From Paenibacillus dendritiformis (GTDB lineage Bacteria > Bacillota > Bacilli > Paenibacillales > Paenibacillaceae), in NCBI RefSeq assembly GCF_021654795.1, contig NZ_AP025344.1, forward strand, positions 1,798,501-1,862,500: 64,000 bases of DNA, given 5' to 3'. This document shows positions 8,265-16,951 of the stretch, piece after piece (position 1 is the first letter of the stretch; every line of letters begins with the position of its first letter). The notes under the pieces were generated by a model, which searched no databases, was not told where the DNA came from, and saw only the letters and a list, made by a program, of their open reading frames with translations. The position numbers were made by a program, and so were the translations under genes.

Positions 8265-10118
8265 TTGCAGAATCGCTCCTGTCCCGTTTCCCGCGCCAGC
8301 GGGCTCTGGCTTGATCAATCTTGGAAGGATTCAGATGACGCCCAGCTGCGAATAGATGAAAAAATAACCGCGCAAATGAACATGATCGACCTGACGGAAA
8401 AGGATCTGGAGATTGTGCGCTCGATTCGCCCGCTCGTGCTGGAGCATATCGACGATATCGTGGATTCTTTCTATGCTTCGGTGCTGCGCATTGATATATT
8501 AAAAAAACTGATCATGGATCACAGCCAAATCGACAAGCTTCGAAAAACGCTGAAGGAGCATTTGATCGAAATGTTCAGCGGCCGGATCGACCGGGAGTTT
8601 ATCGAAAAGCGGATGCGGATCGCGATCGTCCATGAACGAATCGGCTTGAAAACCCGCTGGTACATGGGCGCGTTCCAAAACCTTCAAAATGCGTTCATCC
8701 ATTTGCTCAACCGTCATTTGCCCGACAAGGAGCGAATGCTCACGGTCTGCTTATCGATTACGAAGCTGTTGAATCTGGAGCAGCAACTCGTGCTGGAAGC
8801 CTATGAGAAGCGATCGAATGAGAAAATCCAGCATCAGGCGTTCCATGACGAACTGACCGGGCTGCCGAACCGCCGGATGCTGCAGCAGCGGCTGCAGGAG
8901 CGGTTCGAGCTCGGTGCGGAGGCGCAGAGCCGGTTCGCGGTCATGGTGCTGGATATCGACCGGTTCAAAATGATCAATGATTCGCTGGGACACGCCTATG
9001 GCGATCAATTTTTGAAGATGGTCAGTTTCCGGCTGCTGAAGGCGGCCGGCGAGGAGAGCAGCTTCATCGCCCGGATGGGCGGAGATGAATTCGCCGTGCT
9101 GTGTCCGGCGGATGCGGAGCATGATCCCGCCGATTTGGCCATGCGCATGATCGAGCAGATCCGGCTGCCATACCAGTTGAACCGGACCGAGTTTTTTGTG
9201 ACGACGAGCATCGGCATCGCCATTTATCCGGATCATGGCCTGACCGCTTCCGAATTGCTGCGCAATGCGGACAAGGCGATGTATGAAGTGAAGAAGGACG
9301 GCAAGAACGCGTACCAGTTCTATTCCGCGGCATTCGACGCCCATTTGCAGGAGAAGATCGAGCTGGAGAATGATCTGCGCAAAGCGGTGGCCCGTCAAGA
9401 GCTGGTCGTTCACTATCAGCCGCAATATACGCTGAAGGAGAATGAACTGATCGGCGTGGAAGCGCTCGTGCGCTGGAACCATCCGCGCAAGGGCCTTCTC
9501 GATCCGTCGGTCTTTATTCCGATTGCGGAGGAGACGGGAATGATTTACGAGATGGGCGCCTGGATTTTGCGGGAGGCCTGCCGCCAGATGCGGGCCTGGC
9601 ATGATGCCGGGGGGCCCAAAATCCGCGTGTCGGTCAATCTGTCGACGCAGCAATTCCATCAGTCCAATCTCTGCGAGACGATTCGCGGCATTTTGGAAGC
9701 GACCGGTTTGGCGCCGGAATTTTTGGAGCTGGAGATTACGGAAAGCATGATGATGGACGTCACCCGCTCGACGAAAATTTTGCAGGAGCTGACGGCCCTC
9801 GGCGTGTATATCAGCATGGATGATTTCGGCACGGGGTACAGCTCGCTCAGCTATTTGAAGCTGTTCCCGATTCGCAAGCTGAAGATCGACCGCTCGTTCA
9901 TGAAGGATGTGGCGAGCAATCCGAATGACAAGGCAATCGTGGCGACGATTATCTCGATGGCGCATCATTTAAATATGCGCGTGATCGCCGAAGGGGTCGA
10001 GACGGAGGACCAGCTTCATTATTTAAGCGAGAATGGCTGCGATGACATTCAGGGCTTCTTTTTCAGCCCGCCGGTGTCCGCCGAGCAATTGGAGCGCACG
10101 ATTCTGAACGGAAAATAG
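8265..10118 (+). CDS. Globin-coupled GGDEF-EAL cyclic-di-GMP enzyme
   Basis: An N-terminal protoglobin sensor (about residues 25-185) resembles HemAT: LVLEHIDDIVDSFYASVL, then AIVHERIGLKTRWYMGAFQ with the likely haem-ligating His near 123. A GGDEF domain follows (LTGLPNRRML, GGDEF near 272-276), then an EAL domain (EALVRWNHP near 399, ELEITESMMM, DDFGTGYSSLSYLKLFPI, KIDRSFM). Both catalytic signatures are intact, so it may make and break cyclic-di-GMP under O2 or redox control. The frame opens at ATG 8106, but AGAAGGAGG followed 9 bases later by TTG 8265 is the only strong ribosome-binding site, giving 617 residues. The upstream 53 codons look non-conserved. Confidence 0.88.
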   Translation: MQNRSCPVSRASGLWLDQSWKDSDDAQLRIDEKITAQMNMIDLTEKDLEIVRSIRPLVLEHIDDIVDSFYASVLRIDILKKLIMDHSQIDKLRKTLKEHLIEMFSGRIDREFIEKRMRIAIVHERIGLKTRWYMGAFQNLQNAFIHLLNRHLPDKERMLTVCLSITKLLNLEQQLVLEAYEKRSNEKIQHQAFHDELTGLPNRRMLQQRLQERFELGAEAQSRFAVMVLDIDRFKMINDSLGHAYGDQFLKMVSFRLLKAAGEESSFIARMGGDEFAVLCPADAEHDPADLAMRMIEQIRLPYQLNRTEFFVTTSIGIAIYPDHGLTASELLRNADKAMYEVKKDGKNAYQFYSAAFDAHLQEKIELENDLRKAVARQELVVHYQPQYTLKENELIGVEALVRWNHPRKGLLDPSVFIPIAEETGMIYEMGAWILREACRQMRAWHDAGGPKIRVSVNLSTQQFHQSNLCETIRGILEATGLAPEFLELEITESMMMDVTRSTKILQELTALGVYISMDDFGTGYSSLSYLKLFPIRKLKIDRSFMKDVASNPNDKAIVATIISMAHHLNMRVIAEGVETEDQLHYLSENGCDDIQGFFFSPPVSAEQLERTILNGK

Positions 10119-10145
10119 GCCAGGGGAGCCCCGTCACCCCCCGGC

Positions 10146-10185
10146 AAAAAAAGCTGCGCATCCGGCCTTCCCGCCGATGCGCAGC
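10146..10185 (-). terminator. Intrinsic terminator of the TPM-protein gene
   Basis: Perfect 10-bp stem GCTGCGCATC / GATGCGCAGC (10153-10185) followed leftward by seven T residues on the minus strand. Confidence 0.85.
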
Positions 10186-10223
10186 CTTGCTTCCCGTCCG
10201 GGAGGCTTGCCGCTCCTCCGCAT

Positions 10224-13220
10224 CTACCAGTTCGATCCGCCGGAGGAATTATTGTTCTTGCTCCAGCTGGAACCGCCGGAGGAGGAGCTGCCGCTTCCCC
10301 AACCGGAGCCGCCGGACGAATTCGTCGTCCTGCGCTCCTGGGCCCGCCTTGCTTCCTCCCTGCGGCGTTCCTCCGCCCGCTTGGCTTCCTCTCTCCGGCG
10401 CGCTTCCGCCCGCCTCGCTTCTTCCGCCCGCCGCTCCTCCCGCAGCACATCGTTATACGCCGATTCCATGGCAGCGATAATTCCGGTCATGGCCGCTGCG
10501 GTGCGCGCAGCTTCGTCATAGGCTCCTCGCCGCATCAGATCGCCCGCCTCGCGGCGGATCGAAGCGAAGCGGGAATCATACGGCGAGACGTTGAGTTTGC
10601 TTCGCGCGCGGGAGTATGCGCGCCGGTATTGGCTGTCCAACCGATCAAGCTCCCGTTCCGCATTGCGCTTCTGTACGGCGGCCCGTTCAATGACGCCCAA
10701 GTAATCATTGGCTTCGTCGACGAATTCCCCGCTTATCTCGTTCATCAGGCCGACATCATAGGGCGGATCGGCGGCGAGGCTCCGGAGCCCGGACTGCAGC
10801 CGCTCCAGACGATGCTCCCGATCCCCCCACAGCTGGGCAAGATGCTGGCGGGAGAGGATGCGTTGGGCTTTGGCGAAGGCCGCTTCCCCGGCCGCCTGCC
10901 TCCGCAGCGCCTCCTTGTGCGCGCTGTCCAGCTCTCTTACCTGGCGCTCATACCGCTCGATGGCATGATCCAGCTCGGCCAGCCGCAGCAGCATCCGATC
11001 GAGCTCTTCCCGCGCCATGTCGTATTCCTGGACATCGATGCCCGACCAATACTCGGCCTGGCCCAGCGCCGGCCCGATATCGGACAGGGACTGGTATTTA
11101 TCGCGATACAGATGCCAGAGCTGCTCCCAATGCTTCGTCCGGTAGGCGGCCTGGACGCGCCCATTCACCTGGGACAGTTCCTGATCCTTGCGGAAGTAAC
11201 CGTCCAGTCTCGATTTGAGCTCGGCGATGTCCTTGGCATTCTTGACCTGCAAATCCGCCTGCCGCTGCGTCATGTTCACCGCGTCGGCCAGCAATTGGCT
11301 CATCAGCTCGACACGCTGGATCGCCGCCGGGATATCCCCATGCCGCAGCAGCTCGTGCATCTGCTCGTTGATCTGTCCCGTCTGGTCGATATTGCCGTAC
11401 GGATCGATGCGCACGAGCTTCAGACGGAATTGCTGCGCGATAGCCTGGACGCGCCCCCGGCTCTCCGCCATCTCCTGCGGAGTCCGGCGGTAGATCTCCG
11501 CCAGCTCGGCGATGCTTGCGATGTCGTTCTCCAGCCTGCGCAGCTCCTCATTGGCGTGCTCGACCCGGTGCTCTGCGCCCAGCGGGTCGAAAATCTCAAG
11601 CTGCTTGCTCTCCGCCAGCTCGGCCTCGACCGCCTGGCAGCGCCGCCGGAGCTTATCCAGCGTCCAGCCCCGCGCTTGACTCTCCGCCGCGATGCCGCGG
11701 CCGGCGGCCCGCAGCCTCTCCTCCGCATCCGCAATCGTCTGCTTCAACGTCCGGTCCAGCTCTTCGATATGGCCGATCGCGGCGACATGCCGTTCCGCCT
11801 CCGCCGTGCGCTCCTTCAGCTCGGCGGCCGCGGCCGCAACCTGCTTGCGGAGGGACGGCATGAGCCATTGCCGCTTCGGCATGGCCTTGAGCTCCTGCTG
11901 CCGGGCGTTCAGCCAGATGAGAATGTCCGCCAATTCCCGATCCGCCGCCCTGGCCGTATGCTGCGTCTCGCCCTGGGACAGGTCGAGGTAGATTTTGTTC
12001 TTCTCCAGCGCCTGGTTCACCCGCACCATCAATGCGGGCTGGCGCCGGAGGATCAGCCGCCGCCGGATCCACAGCTCCCCGCGCTCGCCGGCGACGGCGA
12101 GGACGAGCAGCCCGCCTGCCCACAGCAGCACCAGCTGCCAGTCGATGGAGAGGGGCGCCGCCGGCGTTATCCCTCTCCTGACAGGGGCTGGCTCCTCCAG
12201 AGGTCCATCTTGCGTCCCGTTCGGCTCGGTCTCGCCCGCGGCGGGCGCCGGCCCCTTCAAGGCATGCGTCGCTTTCATCAACGAGATGGACGCCGCGGCA
12301 AAGTCGCCTTCCTCCGCCTTCGGTATGAAGTGAGCGTCCAGCCAGGCTTTCAGGCTGCCCGGCACGTCGCCGCGGATGCCGGTCTCGGCATCGATTTTGT
12401 CCTGAAGGGCGGGGTTGTTGAAATTCATCTCCACCCGCCGCTCTTTCTTGGAAAGGAGAAGCAAAATGTCATCGGCCCCTAACCCGAGTTCCCGGTAGAG
12501 CTTGTTCGCGTATGCTTCCGGCGCCGCGCCTTTGAAGCTATCGACGGTCACCAGGCGGAACGTGTATCCCTCTCCCTGCGCCGCCTTCTTCACGGCAGGC
12601 AGAGACTCCTTCGGGATCATGCGCGCCTTGTCCTGGACGAGAGCGGGCTGGGAGGAGCTCCCTGCTGTATGGGCGGCTCCTCCTTGCTTTGAACCCTGCG
12701 TGGCGTCCGGCTTGCTTCCGGCAGCCGCCTGCGGCTTCAAGGCATGCGTCGCCTTCATCACCGAGACGGAAGCAGCGGCGAAATCGCCCTCCTTCGCCTT
12801 CGGAATGAAGTGCGTATCCAGCCATGAGGCCAGACTGGCCGCCGCGTCCCCGCGAATGCCCGCCTTGGCGTCGATTGCGGCCTGAAGGGAAGGATTGTTG
12901 AAGTTCATCTCGACCCGCCGCTCCTGCTTGGAGACGAGGAGGAGGATGTCATCCGCTCCCAGTTCCCATTGCTCGTACACGTCATTGGCATAGTCGGCCG
13001 GCGCCGTTCCATCCAAGCTGTCCACGGTCAGCAGGTAGAAGGTGTACAGCTTCCCTCGGGCCGCCTTCTCGATGGAAGCGGCCGATGTCTTGGACAGTAT
13101 CTGCGCGGTATCCTGAACCAGCCCGTCTTTGGGCGGAATTGCCCCCGCCCTTGCCGTACCCGGAACGGCGGATATGATAATGACCAGCAAAAGCATCATA
13201 ATGCGCAGCGCATTTTGCAC
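10224..13220 (-). CDS. Membrane protein with two tandem TPM domains and a long coiled coil
   Basis: 998 residues. A signal peptide (1-25) precedes two copies of a TPM-fold domain (about 28-165 and 190-330), each with LVQDKA/TAQILS, GADDILLLxSKxERRVEMNFNNP and AGIRGD blocks. A membrane helix lies near 353-375 (LVLLWAGGLLVLAVAG). A largely helical, Glu/Arg/Ala-rich cytoplasmic region of about 500 residues follows, then a low-complexity tail (RREEARRAEE, then Ser/Gly/Trp/Asn-rich). TPM domains are linked to photosystem repair and membrane-protein quality control; the bacterial role is unclear. The two TPM copies are so alike in DNA that the duplication is probably fairly recent. The gene ends in its own terminator. 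Confidence 0.8.
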   Translation of the reverse strand: MQNALRIMMLLLVIIISAVPGTARAGAIPPKDGLVQDTAQILSKTSAASIEKAARGKLYTFYLLTVDSLDGTAPADYANDVYEQWELGADDILLLVSKQERRVEMNFNNPSLQAAIDAKAGIRGDAAASLASWLDTHFIPKAKEGDFAAASVSVMKATHALKPQAAAGSKPDATQGSKQGGAAHTAGSSSQPALVQDKARMIPKESLPAVKKAAQGEGYTFRLVTVDSFKGAAPEAYANKLYRELGLGADDILLLLSKKERRVEMNFNNPALQDKIDAETGIRGDVPGSLKAWLDAHFIPKAEEGDFAAASISLMKATHALKGPAPAAGETEPNGTQDGPLEEPAPVRRGITPAAPLSIDWQLVLLWAGGLLVLAVAGERGELWIRRRLILRRQPALMVRVNQALEKNKIYLDLSQGETQHTARAADRELADILIWLNARQQELKAMPKRQWLMPSLRKQVAAAAAELKERTAEAERHVAAIGHIEELDRTLKQTIADAEERLRAAGRGIAAESQARGWTLDKLRRRCQAVEAELAESKQLEIFDPLGAEHRVEHANEELRRLENDIASIAELAEIYRRTPQEMAESRGRVQAIAQQFRLKLVRIDPYGNIDQTGQINEQMHELLRHGDIPAAIQRVELMSQLLADAVNMTQRQADLQVKNAKDIAELKSRLDGYFRKDQELSQVNGRVQAAYRTKHWEQLWHLYRDKYQSLSDIGPALGQAEYWSGIDVQEYDMAREELDRMLLRLAELDHAIERYERQVRELDSAHKEALRRQAAGEAAFAKAQRILSRQHLAQLWGDREHRLERLQSGLRSLAADPPYDVGLMNEISGEFVDEANDYLGVIERAAVQKRNAERELDRLDSQYRRAYSRARSKLNVSPYDSRFASIRREAGDLMRRGAYDEAARTAAAMTGIIAAMESAYNDVLREERRAEEARRAEARRREEAKRAEERRREEARRAQERRTTNSSGGSGWGSGSSSSGGSSWSKNNNSSGGSNW

Positions 13221-13416
13221 GTTGAACCCTCCCGTTGTCTCTCACCGATAGTCTATTTCCAGTATACCGGAATTACGGCGCACTTGGGGAAAAGTTCCTG
13301 CAAAGTTCGCGCGCTGGTCTTTGCGGCGAAAAGCGCAATAACTATCAAATGTGTCCTTCCGTAGCTTGGTACGATGGATGGGAACGAGTCAGGAGATGTA
13401 AAGGAGAGGGTAGCAG

Positions 13417-14520
13417 ATGCAAGAGAAAACGGGGTATTTTGTGAATGTGGAGGGCACGAGCCGGGAGGCGGGCCGGCAGCAGGGACGATTCGCGGCGGAG
13501 CATCCGGCATGGATGCCGATGCTCGTCCTTCCGGAACCGCTGCCGGAAGCGCGGCTGCGGGAGACGATGCGGCTGCTGGACGACTATTGCCCCGGCATCA
13601 ATGACGAACTGCTCGGGGCGGCCGAGCAGCTTGGAGTCGAGCCGGGCCGGATGGTCTACTATGCGGGGACCGATATTCAGGCGGGCTGCAGCCACTGCGC
13701 CGTCCTGCCCGGGAAGACGAGCGGCGGGCGGACCTATGTGCTGCGCAATTACGATCTGTCCCCGGAGCTTGCCGACATGCGGCTCTGCGATACCGCGATT
13801 CACGGGCGGTACCGGCATATCGGGTTCTCGACCCTTCTGTTCGGACGAACGGAAGGGATGAACGAGCACGGGCTGTGCGTCACCTTCTCGGCCTGCGGCC
13901 AGCCGGTCGGCCATATGGAGGGCATGCGGCCGGCGAAGGCGAGCGGCCTGCAGTTCTGGGCGGTCGTGCGCACGGCGCTCGAACGCTGCCGGACGGTTGC
14001 GGAGGCGGTCGCCGCCATACGCGAGATGCCGATTGCATCGAACATGAATCTGATTATCGCCGACGCGTCGGGACATGCCGCGCTGCTGGAGACGTTCGAC
14101 GGCGTAGTGTCGGTCAAGGAAGCGGACGGGACGTCAGAGTCTTATGTTACGGCGACGAACCATCCGCTGTTCCCGGAAGTCGCCCGGCTGGAGCCGCGCC
14201 GGCTGCATCACTCCGTCGTCCGCCACGAGCTGTTGAACGAGGCGCTCGGAGGGAGCGCGCCGATCGGCAAGGATGACTTGCGCGGGCTGGTACAGCGGGA
14301 ATATCCGCATGGACTGACCGTGCACAATTACCGGCAATGGTTCGGCACGCTCTATTCAATGCTGTTCGATCTGGACGAACGCTCGCTGGATGTCTGCTTC
14401 GGCTCGCCGCTCCAGAATCCATGGTATACTGTGCGTATCGGGGAACCGTTCCCGCTGGAGCAGGTGAAGGTGCGGATGGAGCATCGCGATCCGGAGCCCG
14501 GCTTCTGGCAGCTGGTCTGA
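13417..14520 (+). CDS. C45-family Ntn acyltransferase/amidohydrolase
   Basis: 367 residues. Resembles peptidase family C45 (acyl-CoA:6-aminopenicillanate acyltransferase type), made as a precursor that cleaves itself before a Cys. The likely nucleophile is Cys91 in AGCSHCAVLPGKTSGGRTYV, followed by LRNYDLSPE, GMNEHGLCVTFSAC, MNLIIADASGHAALLE and the C-terminal VHNYRQWFGTLYSMLFDL. Substrates in this family range from penicillin precursors to peptides and cannot be predicted. AAGGAG lies 10 bases before ATG. Compare with the partial Ntn hydrolase at 1-520, which lacks the Cys. Confidence 0.8.
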   Translation: MQEKTGYFVNVEGTSREAGRQQGRFAAEHPAWMPMLVLPEPLPEARLRETMRLLDDYCPGINDELLGAAEQLGVEPGRMVYYAGTDIQAGCSHCAVLPGKTSGGRTYVLRNYDLSPELADMRLCDTAIHGRYRHIGFSTLLFGRTEGMNEHGLCVTFSACGQPVGHMEGMRPAKASGLQFWAVVRTALERCRTVAEAVAAIREMPIASNMNLIIADASGHAALLETFDGVVSVKEADGTSESYVTATNHPLFPEVARLEPRRLHHSVVRHELLNEALGGSAPIGKDDLRGLVQREYPHGLTVHNYRQWFGTLYSMLFDLDERSLDVCFGSPLQNPWYTVRIGEPFPLEQVKVRMEHRDPEPGFWQLV

Positions 14521-14675
14521 TGCGATGCGGCAGCCTCCCGCCCCTTGGCCAGCCTGCGGCGGCGAGGAGGCTGGCCCCCGGCCCGGATGTTCGCCCGGCC
14601 GTTGCGGCGGAAGAGGCACGGCTAAGCAGGAGGACGGAACCCATGAACCAATGAACGGATGACGGAGGATCAGAA

Positions 14676-15566
14676 ATGAAACATTCCATCATCGAAAGCG
14701 CGGTCCATTATATCGAGACCCATCTGAAGGAACCGCTGCACGCGGACGAGGTGGCCCGGCATGTCCATGTCTCCTATTACCACTTCCACCGTATGTTCCA
14801 TGCGATGACGGGGGAGACGATCGGAGATTATATCCGCAAGCGGAGACTGACGGAAGCGTCGCTGGAGCTGATGGGAACGCGGCGGCCGATACTGGATATC
14901 GCCGTCGATTATCAATTCGAGTCGCATGAAGCCTTCAGCCGCGCCTTCAAAAAGGTGTTCGGCCTCTCCCCGCAAGCCTTCCGCCGCAAGGGGATCCGGC
15001 CGGTCGTCAACAGCAAAGGAGCGCTGATCGGCCCGCGGCTGAGGCATCGCGTCAGCAGCATCGCCATCGAACCGGAGATCGTCGAGCTGGAGCGGAGCAT
15101 TACGGTCTTCGGATTTCAGGGCCACAGCAACCTGCGCGACAATCATATCCCGGACATGTGGTCGGAATTGCTTCGGCATCGCCGGGAGGCCCCGGCCGGG
15201 AGCTTGGGTTCGACGGCTTACGGCATCTGTCAGGCACTGGGGGCCATGCCCGTGCATGATCTGAGCGAGGAGACGGTGTTCGGGCAATTCGTCGGCTTCC
15301 AGGCGGCCGGAGACGGGACGCCGCCGCCAGGGATGGCCGCCTATGTCATTCCCTCCGGCTTGTACGCGGTGTTCCGCCACCAAGGTCCAACCTCCTTGCT
15401 GCGCAGCAGCTACGAGTACATTTGGGGCACATGGCTGCCAGCCGCTGCCTGGGAGCTGGACGATCGCGACGATTTCGAACAGTATGGAGAAGACTTTTGC
15501 GGAACGGAGCATGAGGACTCCATCATTCGGATTCATATCCCGGTCAAGCCGGTCGCAGGCGGCTAA
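14676..15566 (+). CDS. AraC-family regulator with a GyrI-like effector-binding domain
   Basis: 296 residues. The N-terminal AraC-type double HTH (residues 1-105: ADEVARHVHVSYYHFHRMF and PILDIAVDYQFESHEAFSRAFKKVFGLSPQAFR) is joined to a C-terminal SOUL/GyrI-like ligand pocket (about 130-296: FQGHSNLRDNHIPDMW, YVIPSGLYAVFRHQGP, IRIHIPV). This is the Rob/BmrR-like layout used for sensing small, often lipophilic molecules. RBS GGAGG 8 bases before ATG. It follows the C45 gene by 155 bp; a GC-rich hairpin in that gap lacks a T-run, so the two may be co-transcribed. Confidence 0.87.
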   Translation: MKHSIIESAVHYIETHLKEPLHADEVARHVHVSYYHFHRMFHAMTGETIGDYIRKRRLTEASLELMGTRRPILDIAVDYQFESHEAFSRAFKKVFGLSPQAFRRKGIRPVVNSKGALIGPRLRHRVSSIAIEPEIVELERSITVFGFQGHSNLRDNHIPDMWSELLRHRREAPAGSLGSTAYGICQALGAMPVHDLSEETVFGQFVGFQAAGDGTPPPGMAAYVIPSGLYAVFRHQGPTSLLRSSYEYIWGTWLPAAAWELDDRDDFEQYGEDFCGTEHEDSIIRIHIPVKPVAGG

Positions 15567-15807
15567 GGCCGGAGGTCAAGAGAGATGACACGGAAGAAAA
15601 CAGAGTCCAGGGCGCAGCTGAATGCATCATCCCAATGCACTCGCTGCAAGCAGAGAGCGATCTTTTCCGCCATGCGCGGAGAAGGTCGTTTTTGTGCTGG
15701 CAGCCGCCCTTGCCGCAACGGGAATAGAAGCGTGTTCCATTTGATCCCGCCCGCCGCGGTGAACTCGTTGTATAATATAGGTATCAAGGCAAGGAGGAAC
15801 TTATCAC

Positions 15808-16764
15808 GTGACATTAATCAAGCAACTGACGAATCAGGACGAGTTTATCGGCTTTTATTTGTTGAAGGAGCTGGAGGTCAAGCAGACGAACGGCAATCCG
15901 CCGAAAGACTATTTGGACATCGTCCTGTGCGATGCGACCGGGCAGCTCCCTGCTAAATACTGGGATGCTTCGCCGACCGACAAGGAGACGTTTTTCCCGA
16001 TGGGGCTCGTGAAGGTGCGCGGCATCGTGCAGACCTACCGGGAGAGGCTTCAGGTGAAAATCCTGCAAATCCGGCCGGCGAGCGAGGAGGACGGGGTGAC
16101 GCTGACCGATTTCATCCGCTCGGCGCCGATCCGCCCCATCGACCTGATTCATGCGATCAAGCAGGCCATCGCCAGCATTTCCGATAAAGAGATTCGCGCG
16201 CTTGTCAGCTTCTGCGTCGGCAAGGTGGAGGAGAAGCTGATGCACTACCCGGCGGCGAAAACCCATCATCATGCCTATTTCGCCGGGTTGGCCTATCATA
16301 TGGTCCGCATGCTGGAAATCGGGGATTTTCTGTGCCGGCAGCGGCCGTTCCTGAATCCGGATCTGCTGAAGGCAGGCATCATACTTCACGATATCGCGAA
16401 GCCGGAGGAGATGGTGGCCCAGCTCGGCATCGTATCGGAATACAGCGTTCAGGGCAAGCTGGTCGGCCATATCTCGATGGCATCGAACTGGATTACGGAG
16501 GCTGCCCTGCGGCTCGACATCGATCTCGACTCGCCGAAGGTGCTTGGCCTGCAGCATCTCGTGCTCTCGCATCATAATCTGGGAGAATGGGGCAGCCCGG
16601 TGCAGCCTCAGACGCCGGAGGCGGTGGCGCTCCATCATATCGACGCGCTCGACGCGAAGCTTCAGATGGTCGAGGATGCGCTGGACACGACGCCGGAGAC
16701 GGAGGAGTGGACGCCGTTCATCCGCGGTCTGGAGAATAAGGCGATCTACCGGATGAAGCTGTAG
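15808..16764 (+). CDS. yhaM: 3'-5' exoribonuclease YhaM
   Basis: 318 residues starting at GTG 9 bases after AAGGAGG. An N-terminal OB fold (about 15-95, DIVLCDATGQLPAKYWDAS) is followed by an HD phosphohydrolase domain: HHHAYFAGLAYHM, ILHDIAKPEE (metal-binding His-Asp near 195), LQHLVLSHHN, HHIDALDAK. Length and motif order match Firmicute YhaM, a metal-dependent RNase that trims short RNA tails. A TATAAT box at 15771 lies upstream but its -35 is poor. A good terminator follows. Confidence 0.92.
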   Translation: MTLIKQLTNQDEFIGFYLLKELEVKQTNGNPPKDYLDIVLCDATGQLPAKYWDASPTDKETFFPMGLVKVRGIVQTYRERLQVKILQIRPASEEDGVTLTDFIRSAPIRPIDLIHAIKQAIASISDKEIRALVSFCVGKVEEKLMHYPAAKTHHHAYFAGLAYHMVRMLEIGDFLCRQRPFLNPDLLKAGIILHDIAKPEEMVAQLGIVSEYSVQGKLVGHISMASNWITEAALRLDIDLDSPKVLGLQHLVLSHHNLGEWGSPVQPQTPEAVALHHIDALDAKLQMVEDALDTTPETEEWTPFIRGLENKAIYRMKL

Positions 16765-16800
16765 TACATAAGGGTGCAGAGGGCCGACGCCGGAAGGAAG

Positions 16801-16840
16801 GCAGCGGGTTCATGTTCATTCATGGACCGGCTGCTTTTTT
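16801..16840 (+). terminator. Intrinsic terminator of yhaM
   Basis: GCAGC-GGT-CATG pairs with CATG-ACC-GCTGC across a short loop (two mismatches), then TTTTTT. Confidence 0.7.
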
Positions 16841-16951
16841 CCTGCAATCTTGTGTAAAGGGATCGAATTAGAGACATTTTAAAGTCGGCTGATCGGAAAA
16901 TCTCTCGAGTATAATTCGTGTAAGCGCTTTATATTTTGGGAGGTGGAGTTG

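Noticed and set aside
8751-9968. 405-codon leftward ORF
   Set aside because: Shadow of the GGDEF-EAL gene; Arg/His/Gln-rich composition with no motif.
10629-12482. 617-codon rightward ORF
   Set aside because: Lies entirely antisense to the TPM/coiled-coil gene. It has no membrane, domain or RBS pattern and reads as a mirror of a GC-rich helical protein.
15741-15776. TTGATC and TATAAT before yhaM as a promoter
   Set aside because: The boxes are 24 bp apart, too far for sigma-A; only the -10 might be real.
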